This document shows positions 1 through 11,480 of a stretch of DNA of 64,000 nt, one piece after another. The DNA is from Sceloporus undulatus (taxonomy: Eukaryota > Chordata > Lepidosauria > Squamata > Phrynosomatidae). The notes beneath the pieces were generated by a model. The model was given only the letters and a program-made list of their open reading frames with translations. It did not search any database and had not been told where the DNA came from. Positions within the stretch are counted from its first letter, which is position 1. Each line of letters opens with the position of its first letter. Where the stretch lies: positions 112,737,351 to 112,801,350 of the forward strand of contig NC_056523.1 in assembly GCF_019175285.1 (NCBI RefSeq), in the 5' to 3' direction. Position numbers and translations under genes: made by a program.

Positions 1-560
1 CCTCGATTGAACATGCTTCCTGAAATTGATATTGATATTAATCAAATGCCCCAGGCTTTTCAGGGATTCTAGACTCAGAGGTTTCTGACAACCACAACTA
101 TTGACTATCAATAACCCATTCACTTACAGGAGGGGAGGGAAGAATTCACATGTTATTGTCTAAACAGTACAACATTCTGGAGATGAGGTTGCATGAGAAT
201 TTTATTATTATTATTTTTAACCAAATGTCATGGGAATCAAACCTATGACACACTTGAGCAGGTAAACAAATCAGAGGTTCCAGTTAATTTTGAGGTTGCC
301 CTCTAGGCCAACAAATAATGTAAACAAATTCTTACAGTAATTTTTGTTGTGCATAAATGTACCTGTGCACATATTCAGGCACATTGTGGATTTTTGTCTT
401 CAGGTTGCTTTATACCAAGAAGTGATTCAAGTTGACTGTGAAATAGCAAAGGGGAAAGATATGTTTAATGATCATGTTTTTAATATATTTTGGAAGAGGA
501 ACTGAAATAAAAAAAAATAGAACCAATTCTGTTATATTTTTATTCTGGTAATATTGCCCC
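1..560. other. No gene or recognised repeat
   Basis: AT-rich sequence with short A/T runs. No exon, RNA gene or repeat family was recognised. Confidence 0.5.
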
Positions 561-656
561 TCACCTGCTGGGGATGCTCTAGCTGGAGATCCTGCATGGA
601 GCAAGGGGTTGGTTCTGATGGTTTATAGGGTCCCTTCCAACTCTATGATTCTATCT
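561..656 (+). mobile_element. CR1 LINE, 3' end fragment
   Basis: It begins at cacctgctggggatgctc and ends with the CR1 terminal motif tctatgattctat. This is the last ~95 bases of the same CR1 type seen complete-ended at 3228-3400. Ordinary, 5'-truncated and diverged. Confidence 0.8.
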
Positions 657-1141
657 ATTCCTCCTGCTTATCTTTATGTTTCTATCTTGCACTAGGACAG
701 TAGCTTGCTAAAAGACTGAATTTAAAAATTATAAGCATATGTAAATGAGTATAACAGGGGAGGAAATCCTCCTGTGATGACAAGGCATGCTGCTTTGGAA
801 GAAAGGGTTGAGTACTGATAACTTGGGATGATGATATTAGTGATGATGGTGATGATGCTGCATAGAGTGTATTAGATGGAGCATGATCATGACCAAAAAA
901 ATGTTAAAGTCATGCTGTTCCTGTTTGAACATGATATCCTAATGCCCTGGTGGTTTTGCTATAATTCTTACATCATTTCATTTTGCCTATATTCATCTTT
1001 GTGTTAGGGGAGTCATTTATAATGGCAGTTTCCAGCAACTCAAGCCAAATCAACCATCTCAAGTTCTTTATGACCAAATAGTTTAACATTTCAGAATATT
1101 TATATTATGTGACCCATGCTGATCAATGCAGAACAGTTCAC

Positions 1142-1316
1142 TGGAGTTCCCAACTCAGCCATGTAAACCCATGGGTGACCTTGGACAAGTCACACTCTTT
1201 CGGTCTCAGAGGATGGCAATGGCAAATTCCCTCTGAAGAAACTTGCCAAGAAAATCTCATGATAGGGTCACCATAAGTCAATAATGACTTGAAGACACAC
1301 AACAAGAACAACGGGA
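1142..1316 (+). mobile_element. Sauria-type tRNA SINE, 5'-truncated
   Basis: The body reads aggatggcaatggcaaattc, then ttgccaagaaaatctcatga, and ends in a BovB-like tail, ataatgacttgaagacacac, before an (aac)n-like end. The A and B boxes at the tRNA head are mostly degraded. Confidence 0.8.
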
Positions 1317-1522
1317 ATTATCAATCCCTTTGAAAACCAAGGACTGCTTTGCTTCTGGGTTTAGCAGCAGACATGGGTCAGAGGGTGAGATGCCAGATAT
1401 AACAGTCAACATGCTGATATAACCTGTCAAACATACTTATGATGCAGTTTTTACCAGCATACAAAGTCAGCAAACCCTTGTAATATTACATATTTTCCAG
1501 TTTGTGTTTTGACATTGTGATG

Positions 1523-1574
1523 GTTGTTGTGGCCCTTCAAGTCATTTCCAACTTACGGTGACCCTATCATGGGG
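1523..1574 (-). mobile_element. Sauria-type SINE, 3' part (split by the element at 1575-2488)
   Basis: It reads cttcaagtcatttccaactt then ggtgaccctatcatgggg, the reverse complement of the SINE tail. The tRNA-derived head of the same SINE, in the same orientation, resumes at 2489-2622. Together they form one SINE interrupted by a later insertion, with part of the middle lost. Confidence 0.7.
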
Positions 1575-2488
1575 CCTTATCACATGTGGGGGGTTTGCAG
1601 CTCAGATCCACAGTCACTCCTGTTCTAGCAACATGAAACATGATGTTTTTTCACACCAGATCTGGAGTCACTCCTGTCTAGCAATGCGAATTCATGTTAA
1701 AATGTGATGTTTTACCACACCTGGTTGCCTTTCCATTGCCCTTCTGAATCAAGGGGGGAAGCGGAGTCAGTTCGATTCCGGACAAGGCACATGATGCGAA
1801 TTCAAGCAAAGCGTGGTGAGTGCACATTGCATTACCACACCAGAGGGTTCAACTATTTGAATCGGCACCCTTGCGCATACTCAATGGGGCTCTGGACGCT
1901 GTCCTCCTTCCCTGCCCCCTCCTTAGCTGTCCTCCATCGGGGTGAAGGAGCAGTCAGGGGATGATGGGATAGGTCACAGGGGATCACTGGGGCCAGGACT
2001 GGGATGAAGCAGCAGGCAGGGGATGATGGGACAGGTTGCAGGGGATCACTGGGGCCAGGATCGGGATGAAGCAGCAGGCAGGGGATGATGGGATAGGTTG
2101 CAGGGGTCACTGGGACCAGGATTGGGATGAAGGAGAAGGTAGGGGATGATGGGATAGGTGGCAGAGAGGACAAGATGGGGATGCAGGAAGAGGAGGGGAA
2201 TGAAGGAGCAGGATGCAGGGGGCCAAGGGGATGACATTGGAGTGATCTTCCACACCAGACCAATTCGAAGTGAAATCGAAGTGAGCTTAGAAGCAGACTT
2301 TGGTGAATTTACCAAAATGAGGAGTCTGTGCAGATTGAATGCGGAAGTACCTCCTAAGAACCCCCCATAGAAAGCAATCATGTGAGATAACACATCACGT
2401 TTTAGCATGAATTTGCATCGTTGGACCCACAGTCACGTTGGAACTGAGCTGCAAAAAGCTCAAAAAATCTCCGTGTGATAAACACCAT
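1575..2488. mobile_element. Non-autonomous DNA transposon with terminal inverted repeats
   Basis: The left end ttatcacatg...ggtttgcagctcag mirrors the right end ctgagctgcaaaaagc...cgtgtgataa. TA flanks the TIRs on both sides. It lies inside a Sauria SINE, which fixes the relative age. It contains a short internal duplication (about 1615-1720) and a 62-bp minisatellite at 1957-2220. No transposase reading frame was seen, so mobilisation would have been in trans. Family not recognised. Confidence 0.6.
1957..2220. repeat. Minisatellite, 61-62 bp unit, about four copies
   Basis: Units start at 1957, 2019, 2081 and 2142, each opening with ggggatgatgggataggt (second copy ggga-cagg variant), then cactggggccagga and gggatgaagcagcaggca. 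The last copy decays. GC-rich; it lies inside the DNA transposon at 1575-2488. Confidence 0.85.
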
Positions 2489-2622
2489 GGAGTGCTCTGG
2501 GACTGAGAGTGTGTGATTTGCCCAAGGTCACCCAGTGGCTTTCCATGACTGAGCAGGGAACTGAACGCTGATCTTCAGATTCATAGCCAAATGCTGAAAC
2601 CACTACACCATGCTGGTTCTCT
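2489..2622 (-). mobile_element. Sauria-type SINE, tRNA-derived head (other half of 1523-1574)
   Basis: It reads ttgcccaaggtcacccagtg and ends with tgaaaccactacaccatgct, which in reverse complement gives the A-box-like tggtgtagtggttt. The B box is eroded. Confidence 0.8.
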
Positions 2623-2643
2623 TTGATATTGTACTATACACTA

Positions 2644-2875
2644 CAGTTGGCTCTCCTTATTCACAGATTCCACTATCCACAGATTCTATCATGGATTGAA
2701 TATATCCCCCCGCCTCCAAATCAATTTTAAAAAGCCCATCTTTATTTTGCCATACTGTATTTTACCATGCTGTTGTATATAATGGGACTTGCATGCCCAC
2801 TGATGTTGGTATCCTCTGGGGTGGTGCCGGTGATGGTCCTAGAGCCAAACCCCAGCAGACACCAAGGGCCCACTG
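2644..2875. mobile_element. Pogo/Tigger-like MITE
   Basis: The TIR cagttggctctccttatt and right end gggcccactg are flanked by TA. The interior holds tataatgggacttgcatg, shared with the copies at 55597-55830 and 56738-56966. It resembles the MER2-type Tigger derivatives known from mammals. 230 bp, non-coding. Confidence 0.7.
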
Positions 2876-3227
2876 TATTACATTAGTTGATGCCTGTGGG
2901 TAGCAGAGTGTATGAAGACTGAATGAGAGGAGAATGGTGTTGGATACATTTTCATAGGGCTAGTAACTGGTGGAGAGAGTGAGAGTGGGAGGTGCTGCGT
3001 AATAATGATGTGGCAGAAATGCTTCTGGGTAGTAAGTGCTAGATTGTGGGAGGAAAAAGGAAAAAGATCTACAACCCCATCCCCCATTTTTTTTCTCCTG
3101 ACAACATAAAGAAATGTGTGCCTCTATGTGGGTAGGTGTATGCATATGTAAGGTTTATGTAGAGCCTGCAGTACCATGGGGCCCATAGGCAGTGAAGTCC
3201 TAGGAGCATTTACTTCCTATACTGAGT

Positions 3228-3400
3228 GGAACACATGCCCTCCGAGTGTGGTGGAGTCTCTTTCCTTAGAGTTCTTTAAACAGAAGCTGAATGGCCATCT
3301 GTTGGGGATGCTTTGATTGAGAGTTCCTGCATGGCAGGGGGTTGGACTGGATGGCCCTTGTGGTCTCTTCCAACGCTACGATTCTATGATTCTATAATCC
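3228..3400 (+). mobile_element. CR1 LINE, 3' end
   Basis: It reads aacagaagctgaatggccat, gttggactggatggccctt and ends with repeated gattctatgattctata, the CR1 3' terminus. No TSD is expected for CR1. Confidence 0.85.
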
Positions 3401-4290
3401 AGCCATGCTGAAGAGTGAGACTGTGTGAGGGTGGATTTTCAATTGCATTAATATTATTTGGTTTAGAGTTACTAAGATAAAAGGTCAATAAACATATAAA
3501 CATGTAAAATTGTATTTGATAAACTTTGTTCAACCATAGCCATGTCCACTGCCTTGTCATTATATCAGGGTTCGAGCCTCACCTCTCACGTAATAACAAT
3601 TATAAACAGAACTTGGAAGAAAGAAGTGTAAGTGTGAGTATTTTGAGGTGGGATCACCACAGGTTTGTGATTAGAAATGTGAGCACCAGAGTGTCAGAGG
3701 CCATTTGCCTTGGCTCCATACCCTATGGATGTCCTGATTTGGCAGGGGCAGGCCCAATTAATCCTCTGTCATCCCACTTTTTCAGTTCCAGTTTCTCCCT
3801 CCTCTTCCCACTATTTGCATTAAATTCACTTGGTGGAGGTATTCCCAGAGCACCATTCCACTCTATTGTTAAACACTTCATCAGCTGAATTTATATATGT
3901 GTGTATGTGCGCGTTAATTAATGTATTACATTTATTTGTTGTTTTTCTGTTGGAAATTATACTTAAAGGAAATTCTTAAAAGAAATTCCAATATGACAAA
4001 ACAAGCAGAAGCCACCGTATAGCTAAAGACTAACATCCTAAAGAAACATCCTAAAAAAAAAGAAGAGAAAGAAAGTGTGTGGTGGGGTGGGAGAAACCTT
4101 GTTTAGTGCTCACAGAGAAAACACAATATGTTCATTAGAAACAGGGACGTAGTGCAGGGAAGATGATGCAAGTGAAATTCAGTACAAGGGAAATAGTCTT
4201 AAAGAATTCCTCTGTGAATTAAGAGTATGGCTGAGATCCTGATCATTGGCAGAATCATGGATGTTGCAGATGTGCCAGCCTTTCTGTCTT
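3401..4290. other. No gene or recognised repeat
   Basis: AT-rich DNA. The short open frames here lack any recognisable motif or splice context. Confidence 0.5.
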
Positions 4291-4291
4291 C

Positions 4292-5753
4292 TAAGGCCCC
4301 ATTCCCACTCACCCATTTGCCCTGGATGTAACTGGGCAGATCCGGGTCCCCCCAGATTGAATCTCCCCGGAAAGAAGTGTCCACTACCTTGATCGGGGCA
4401 ATTTGCTCCTCTGAAGTTCACATTTGTGGTACTGCTTTAAAATGGAGCCTCCTTTGCTGTCAATCAAATTCACTTCCGCTTTTGTCAGAGGTGAAGTCTC
4501 CTACAATCATTGGCCAACAGAATGGGGGCTTTCCCCCCTCCCTTTTTAAAAAACTGGAGGCAGTGTTTGCATATTTTGTGAACTGGTTTGCATATTCTGT
4601 CAACTGTCAGATTCCCTCCCTGCTTTAACTCTTTGTCCGGCTCTTTGCTATGGAATTCTGGGAGTTGGAGTTTGTTTGCATGCTTTTGGGTGATGCTCCA
4701 AACAGAGGAGCTTTTGGGGGTTCCCTCCTGGAGAGAAGAAGGAGAGGGTCCTGGGCATCCCTGCCTCCCTCCCTCCCTCCACTGTCATCCCAATGTCACT
4801 CCCGCCTCCAGGAGCCACGCAGATCCCTCCTGTGGGATGCCGCCGCTGGCTCCCTCTCCTCCGCTGGCCCCAGAACCCAGCTGCCGGCTTCCCTCCATGA
4901 GGCACGCCAGGACTGTCGGTGATGTAGGGGCTGCTGTTGCCTTCTGCATGCTGATGGAACAGGAGCCCCACCGGACATGACACCAGAGGCCCCTGGGAGA
5001 AGCAGCTGGGCCACAAGCCTCCTCTCCTTCTCAATCTCTGCCCTGGTCCCCTCCTTCCCTTCCTTCTCTCTTTTCCCTCTGTTTTTCCCTCCTCCTGCCC
5101 TCTCTTTCTCGCTGCTTATCTTTTCTTCTCTCTCCCTCTTTCCATGCTCTCCTCCCCTCTCCCTTTCTCTCTCTTTCCCTCCTTTCCTCTTCTCTCCCCT
5201 GTCCCACCTTCCTTCCCTTTTCCCTCTCCCATTCACTTCATCTGCTTTCCCTTTGTCTGTTTCCCAGAATGCAATCTGTCCTTCTCTCCTATTCGCATCC
5301 TCTGCTTTCCCTCCCACAAATGTAGCACAAAGCATTCACATTGTATCCATATATGTATCCACATTCATATTCTATCCATATATGTATCCATCATTCACAT
5401 AATCTGTCAAAAATAGAATCAGAAAAAAAGGGGAAAAGCCGCTTGCAAAGCAACCGGCAAGAGGGGAGACATGATCCTCCCACTGCTTGCCCTCTGACCT
5501 TAATCCTTCCCTGAACTTGACCTGATCATGACCGGGGATGAGTTCTCATTTGCCGGCAGCAGGGAAGAGCCGTTTTCCCCCAGAAAGAAACAGGAAATAG
5601 TCCGTTTTCAGAAGAACCGCACTAAGGGGGAATTTGCCCTGGATCTGGTGTGCAAACCCCTGATTGGTTAGTGTAAAAATCGGCACGAGTGAGAACTTCC
5701 AACTTTTAAACCAGTTTAGGAACCAGGGTAAAAGGTAGTCTGAATGGGCCCTT
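4292..5753 (+). mobile_element. Large non-autonomous hAT-like DNA transposon, copy 1
   Basis: The left end taaggccccattcccactca mirrors the right end agtctgaatgggccctta. Internal blocks ctgtcaatcaaattcacttc and ccccctccctttttaaaaaa recur inverted at 57899-58920. The centre (5030-5260) is a long C/T-rich run. No transposase frame was seen. Length 1.46 kb. Confidence 0.7.
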
Positions 5754-5876
5754 AGATCACTTCGAGGGTATCTGGAGGAATGGTCCAGGGCACTACCCTG
5801 GCATAAAGGAAGATGTTGGGCTAGGTTTGTAAGCAGGGAGAAAAAAACCAAATTAACTTGGCTCTTTGGAAACTAG

Positions 5877-6111
5877 GGGCCCAAACAGACAGGTCAAAAT
5901 AAAGCTGCTTTGAGTCACTTTGAAGGTATGCTGTTTAAAAGACACATGCATCTTAAGAAGCCAGAAGCTGTGCGAAAGCTGTGTTCCAGTCCTTAGGGCT
6001 GGAGCACGGCTTTGGCGCGGCTTCCAGCCTCTTAGGACACATGCAACATTTAAACAGCACACTTCCAAAGTGGCCCAAGGCAGCTTCATTTTGGTCTGTC
6101 TGTTCAGGCCC
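5877..6111. mobile_element. Near-perfect palindromic MITE (foldback)
   Basis: The left arm gggcccaaacagacaggtca, then aataaagctgctttgagtca, mirrors the right arm tggcccaaggcagcttcatt then ttggtctgtctgttcaggcc. Both arms run about 110 bases to a centre near 5990. The form is typical of lizard hAT-type foldback MITEs. Confidence 0.75.
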
Positions 6112-7754
6112 TGAGAGAGCTAGGCCATCACAAAATTGGCTGAGAAGCTTGGCTGGCTGCTACTGTATGGAGTCTTTGTTCCCCCCAGCCCTCAAACATG
6201 ATTATAACGATGTGAAAATTTAATAAACATGAATTAAACATGAAACCTACCTCATTTGCTGGTACAATTTGTGCTCCTTCCCAATCAAATCTGTTTTGAT
6301 TTGGGGATATTATGGCGCAAAAACGTGCAATTACCAAATGCTCAGAAATCAGTCCCGGGGGAGAGCTTCTGTCTCCACCTGTCAGCCATGGCAACACAAG
6401 TGCAGGCCATTTATACGTTTTTGAGGTTATTTTTAAAAGCTAAAACCTGCTTACTCATAGCTATTGCAAATCTCCAGGCTGTGCTTGTTAATAAAAGTGA
6501 ATGAAGTTGTTCAGGGAGTGTTGTTCCTGGAACATGCGGAGGAGTTGCCAGTTAGTAAACAGGTGGGGAAGCGCACTGGGCTTGGATGTGGCAGGCAGCA
6601 GGACAAAGCTGAACTGTGGTGTGTGGTCCCACCTTTTCTGCTCCCCACCTTTGCCCACTTTCTATAGGTGTTTATTCCCCTCCCAGACCTGCTTGTCTTC
6701 CTCTCAGGCTGTGTACTGGCTTTTCAGCGCAGGATGCACACTACATTCATCCAGAAATCTCCACAGCTGGCCGGCTGCCATGGGTGGCGTTTGTTGCTCT
6801 GGCTACACTTTGCAGTAAAAGGGAGTAGTGAGCAGGCAAGCTCATCTGACTCTCTTGGACAGCCTGTAACTGCAGTAAACAGCGTAGGGAGAGGATGGCA
6901 GCAGCAAATGAACGGAGTCGGGCCTGGCCTCAAGCAGGCACATAGCTGGGAAGGCCGTTCCTAGCTTCAGCCCACGTAAGGCTGTGTCACTCCTGCGAGT
7001 GAAAAACAGTGGGTTGTTCATTAACTCCCTCAAAGGCACCACCAGCAGCAGAAGCACCAGAGACAGCTTGAACAAGTGAGCATTCCCTGGCTAAGTAGCA
7101 GGTAAGAATTAATAAGCCAGAAAGAGAGCTTGACTCTAGCAAGTGCTTTGCTGACAGTGGAATTATTCTCCAACCCAAGCAGGGCCAGGCCTTTTGAATT
7201 GTGTGGGGTTAGCAAAATCTACAGGGCAACAGCCATTAATCAGGGAGTGCTGTCTCTCCCTGCGTGGAGGAGACAAAAAGGTTGCATAACCACATTCCAA
7301 ATCCTGCCTGCTTCTCCTCTTCTCCAGGAGAGGAAAGGGGCAGGTGCCTGTCACAGGAAATGGCAAAGCAGAGTGCGAGGAAAGGCTTTTTATACATGGT
7401 TTACAGAGTTTCTGGCAGGGCTGCTGTGGAGTTAACAGCTGCACAACATACAGATATTCAGCAGGTGGAGTTGAGGCATGGGACTGTTTAATTTTCTCCA
7501 TCGTGCCATAATGAACAGTGCAAGGGTCCTCCTGGGGGGAAAAATTGTGGCAACCCAGACTGTCAGGGATCTCCGCAAGGAATACAAATGAGATGAGATA
7601 AGCCCTTTACTGTTTGAGCTCTCTCTTTGGAGTATTACGTGTTGAGATAGGGCATGTGATAGAGGAGATTATCAGACAGGAGACGAAATGTCCTTGTTCT
7701 GTCCTTTTCCTATTTTATAGCGCAATCATAAGAAGATTTTCATACAATATCGCG
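6112..7754. other. No gene or recognised repeat
   Basis: Single-copy-looking sequence of mixed composition. Several overlapping short frames exist, but none shows a domain, and no splice-bounded conserved block was found. A 5' untranslated exon could hide here. Confidence 0.4.
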
Positions 7755-7849
7755 CTTATGCCATCCAGAAAGCACAATTGACCAAGATCATGCAAAATAC
7801 TTTCAAGTGGCGTTGCACAGATCCCATCATTGTCCCATATAAAAATGTT

Positions 7850-8031
7850 CTAATTTGAATGATATTATGTCTCGATAAATATGTTAAAATATGAATATAC
7901 ATAAATGTGTGAACGAAAATACTCACTCTAAAAAACAACATATTTTTATTCATATATTTTATTGAGTGAGGCCCCCCTCACATGTACATATAGATATAAA
8001 GTGGAGCTGGGGGGGGGGATTTGAGAACCAC
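7850..8031 (-). mobile_element. hAT (Charlie-like) MITE fragment
   Basis: The right end gatttgagaaccactgg is the hAT TIR. Internal tgaatatacataaatgtgtg matches, inverted, the copy at 61909-62281. The other end is not clear. Confidence 0.6.
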
Positions 8032-8234
8032 TGGATTAATCTTTAAAATGGCTTGGATCTCCTTTTCATGTTTATGCTGGTGACATGACAGTTCTTTACA
8101 TCTTGAAACTGCAGTAAGGAAATTTCTCATCAGGGTAGCACTGACTTGCCACTGATCTCAAGAACTAATGTTTACAGTACAAAAGAATGGAAAGCATTTT
8201 AATACATTCTAAAACTACAAATCAAAATAGTTAA

Positions 8235-8532
8235 AGAGTTCCCATGCCTTGGATCAAACATTGTTCAGAATGGAGTCTAAAGTCAAATCAGAAGCAGACT
8301 AGGAATGGGAAGAGAAGCAATGGAAGAATAAGACAGTATTCTAAAGAACAAAGATAGACATCTGAGCATTAAAGTCAGATCCATTGTATTGCCCATCACC
8401 ATATATGGATGTGAGAATTGGACAGTGAAGAAAGTTGATAGGAACAAAATCAACTCATTTCATACGTGATGCTGGAGAAGAGTGCTGAGGATACCATGAA
8501 CAGCCAAAATGACAAACAAATGCATCTTAGAA
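8235..8532 (+). mobile_element. BovB (RTE) LINE fragment, C-terminal RT region
   Basis: The decayed reading includes an ITIYGCENWTVKKVD-like block and a cysteine/tryptophan-rich stretch typical of the BovB reverse transcriptase end. It probably continues at 11158-11480, with CR1 and other DNA inserted between. Confidence 0.7.
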
Positions 8533-9230
8533 CAGATCATAGATCATAGAATCCTAGAGTTGGAAGAGACCACAAGGGCCATCCAGTCCAACCCCCTGCC
8601 ATGCAGGAACTCTCAATCAAAGCATCCCCGACAGATGGCCATCCAGCCTCTGCTTAAAGACCTCCAAGGAGGGAGACTCTATCACCCTCTGAGGAACGAG
8701 TGCGTTCCACTGTCGAACAGCCCTTACTGTCAGGAAGTTCCTCCTAATGTTGAGGTGGACTCTCTTTTCCTGCAGCTTGCATCCATTGCTCCGAGTCCTG
8801 TTCCCTGGAGCAGCAGAAAACAAGCATGCTCCCTCCTCAATATGACATCCCTTCAAATATTTAAACAGGACTATCATATCACCTCTTTAACCTTCTTTTC
8901 TCCAGGCTGAACATCCCCAGCTTCCTAAGTCATTCCTCATAGTACATGGTTTCCAGACCTTTCACCATTTTAGATGCCCGCATTTGGTCACACTCCAGTT
9001 TCTCAATGTCCTTTTGGAATTGTGGTGCCCAGAACTGGACACGATATTCCAGGTGGGGCCTGACCAGAGCAGAATACAGTGGCACTATTACTTCTCTTGA
9101 TCTAGACACTATACTTTTATTGATGCAGCCTAAAATTGCATTGGCCTTTTTGGCTGCCGCATCACACTATTGACTCACGTTTAATTTGTTGTCTACTTGG
9201 ACTCCTAGAACCCTTTCACATGTAGTCTTG
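8533..9230 (-). mobile_element. CR1 LINE, 3' portion (about 700 bp)
   Basis: The left edge carries the inverted terminal motif atcatagaatc. It runs through gccatgcaggaactctcaat, ctgtcaggaagttcctccta and tggggcctgaccagagcaga to the RT C-terminal region. The longest CR1 in the window. Its 3' end sits directly against the BovB break. Confidence 0.88.
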
Positions 9231-9354
9231 TTCAGCCAGATTGACAGCCACTCAAGGAAGGAGAGGTCAGAGGGCATGCTCCAGCTTGACCAGCCATGGT
9301 AAGTAGACTTTCTGGTTGCCCTCCAGTTGCTGTGGAGAATCAAGAGCATTGGGT

Positions 9355-9565
9355 CTGGTTGTGTGCCTTTAAAGTTGACTTATGGTAACTCTCTCCTAGG
9401 GTTATCTTGGCAAGATTTCTTCAGAGGGGATTGCCTTCTTCTGAGGCATAAAGAGGTTAACGTGCCCATGGTCACCCAGTGTGTTTCCAAGACTGAGCAG
9501 GACTTCAAACCCTGGCTTCCTGGAGTTCTAGTCCAATATTCAAGCTATTGCACCATGCTGGCTTG
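9355..9565 (-). mobile_element. Sauria-type SINE, nearly full length
   Basis: It reads tgtgcctttaaagttgactt at the tail, then atcttggcaagatttcttca, ggtcacccagtgtgtttcca and tattgcaccatgctggct at the tRNA head. Moderately diverged. Confidence 0.8.
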
Positions 9566-10364
9566 CATCTGTCTACTGTATCTATAATTTCATGTCTCTC
9601 TACAACCAATAAACAGCAAGTTAATTTAGGACCAGGGTGGGATTCGAACATCTTTCCAGATGCAGTCGATCTGCATCTCCTAGCAGCCCAAGCCAGCACA
9701 CCCAATGTTGACAGATGTTGATACTTGCACTTCAATGACTTCTAAAGGAACGCATGATTCCCATCTCCAGTCCCAAGAGCTGCTTTTGACCTGTTCAGCA
9801 GAAGCCCAGATGGAACCAGGTTTCCGTGTGAATCCTCCTCAAACTTCAGAGCACTTGGCTGTTGAGTTCTCATCTCAAGACATTCAGCTACACTGAGAGA
9901 AGGCTGCACTCATTTCTAAAAGATCTGCAGCCACAAAAAAGATTGTATGAGGGGCATAGAACTACCTCCATGCTGAATTAAACCAAGAGAACAATGGCTT
10001 GTAACTCTGTTGAATCTGGTAACCCAGCTGCCCACGTGCCTCAAGTCTGTTGATGCATATTAAAGGTTAAACCAGGCTTTCCATTTCTGAAAATGCTTCA
10101 CAGGATGGTATATAAAATCAGACCACTGGTCCAATTAGTTCAGCATTACTTACAGCAATAGTGGGGACCTTGCCAGTGGTAAAGGATGCTGGGAGCTGCA
10201 GTCCAACAATAGCTGGAGGACTGAATATTTGGCATGCCATGTACCAGTTCTCCAGGGTTGCAGCGTGGGTTTTTCCCAGCCCTGCCTGGACATACTGGAG
10301 CCTGAACCTGAAATATTCTGCATGTACAGGACAGTCTCTGCTACCGAGCAATGGGTCCATCAGC
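9566..10364. other. No gene; one weak decayed repeat
   Basis: At 10160-10215 the string gatgctgggagctgcagtcc resembles a common reptile palindromic repeat also glimpsed at 39780-39850. Nothing else was recognised. Confidence 0.4.
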
Positions 10365-10700
10365 CCTAGCCTAAAGAAGAAGGCCCTCCCTCCATGCCAC
10401 CTGCTGTCATCCGGCCTCAGAGGGCGTAAAAGGCAGGCCCAGCTCCATCGGGCCTAGCCTAAATTAAGAAGAAGAGCCCTTCCTCCAGTCCATCTGCCAC
10501 GGTCCAGGCCTCAGAGGGAGAGAAGATCTGCTGGACTTTCCCCCTTCCCCACTGCCATTCCCATCTCCTTTTGTGTTATGTCTTTTAGACTGTACGCCTG
10601 ATGGCAGGGAAATGTCTAATTAACTATCTGTAAGCTGTTCTGAGAGCATTTGTGGCTTAAGAGCGGGGTATACATGCAACAAACAAACAAATAAATGGGT
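10365..10700 (+). mobile_element. L2-like LINE 3' UTR, with internal duplication
   Basis: It ends with ctgatggcagggaaatgtct, ctgtaagctgttctgagagc and gcggggtatac before an (aac)n-like tail. A ~65-base block (cctagcctaaa...aggcctcagaggg) occurs twice, at about 10366 and 10455. Confidence 0.65.
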
Positions 10701-10794
10701 CTTCTTTGCACAGCTGCCTGGGGGAGAACCTTACAGGTCACAGGTTAGCAGCCATATGGTTACCCAAAAGCCTGAGCAACAAGAGAACACAGAG

Positions 10795-10990
10795 TCATAG
10801 AGCAGCCATAGAGCAGCAAATGACCCCAAAGGCTATCCAATCCAACCCCCTGCCATGCAGGACTCCACAGCTAAAGCACTCCTCAGAGATGGCCATCCAA
10901 CATCTGATTAGACTTCCAAAGCAAGAGGAGTCATCACGCTTGGGATGCAGTGTATGCCCCTGTTGAACAACTCTTGCAATCAAGATTCTC
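10795..10990 (-). mobile_element. CR1 LINE, 3' fragment
   Basis: It reads ccaaccccctgccatgcagg then gatggccatccaacatctga, and is more diverged than the copy at 8533-9230, hence probably older. Confidence 0.75.
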
Positions 10991-11157
10991 CTCCTTCTCA
11001 GCTACCACATCACATCACCATGACACTGTGTGTATGTGGAGTGGGCAACTAACAAGCCACACTGAAATTCAACATGGCTATGTCAAACTTTATTCTATGG
11101 CTTTGTTCAACTGTTTCATCACTGAGCAGTGCTGCCATTACCTTCTGTATCTTTTCA

Positions 11158-11480
11158 GATAATGTCTCCTGAAGAAAGAATCAAGATCAAGCCTGAAATC
11201 TCCCTGGAAGCTAAAATGATCAAACTGAGGCTGGCGTATTTTGATGACATCATGAGAAGGCATGACTCATTAGAAAAGACAATAATGCTAGGAAAGGTTG
11301 AAGATAAAAGAAAGAGAGGGCAACTGCACACCAGATGGATGGACCAACCAAGGAGCCCATAGGCTTGGATCTACAGGACCTAACCAGAGCAGTGGAGGAT
11401 GGAGGCTTAGAGATGCCTCATCCACAGGGTCACCATGAGCAGAGGTTGATTGGAAGGCAGTTAACAATAACATTGATCAC
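11158..11480 (+). mobile_element. BovB (RTE) LINE, 3' end
   Basis: The frame reads EISLEAKMIKLRLAYFDDIM, then [20 protein letters not shown] and RGQLHTRWMDQ, the conserved BovB C-terminus, followed by agggtcaccatgagcagagg. It likely completes the piece at 8235-8532. Confidence 0.8.

Noticed and set aside
4796-5335. A 179-residue open frame on the minus strand, rich in Lys, Glu and Arg
   Set aside because: It lies in the pyrimidine-rich core of the large DNA transposon; its composition reflects simple sequence and it shows no domain.
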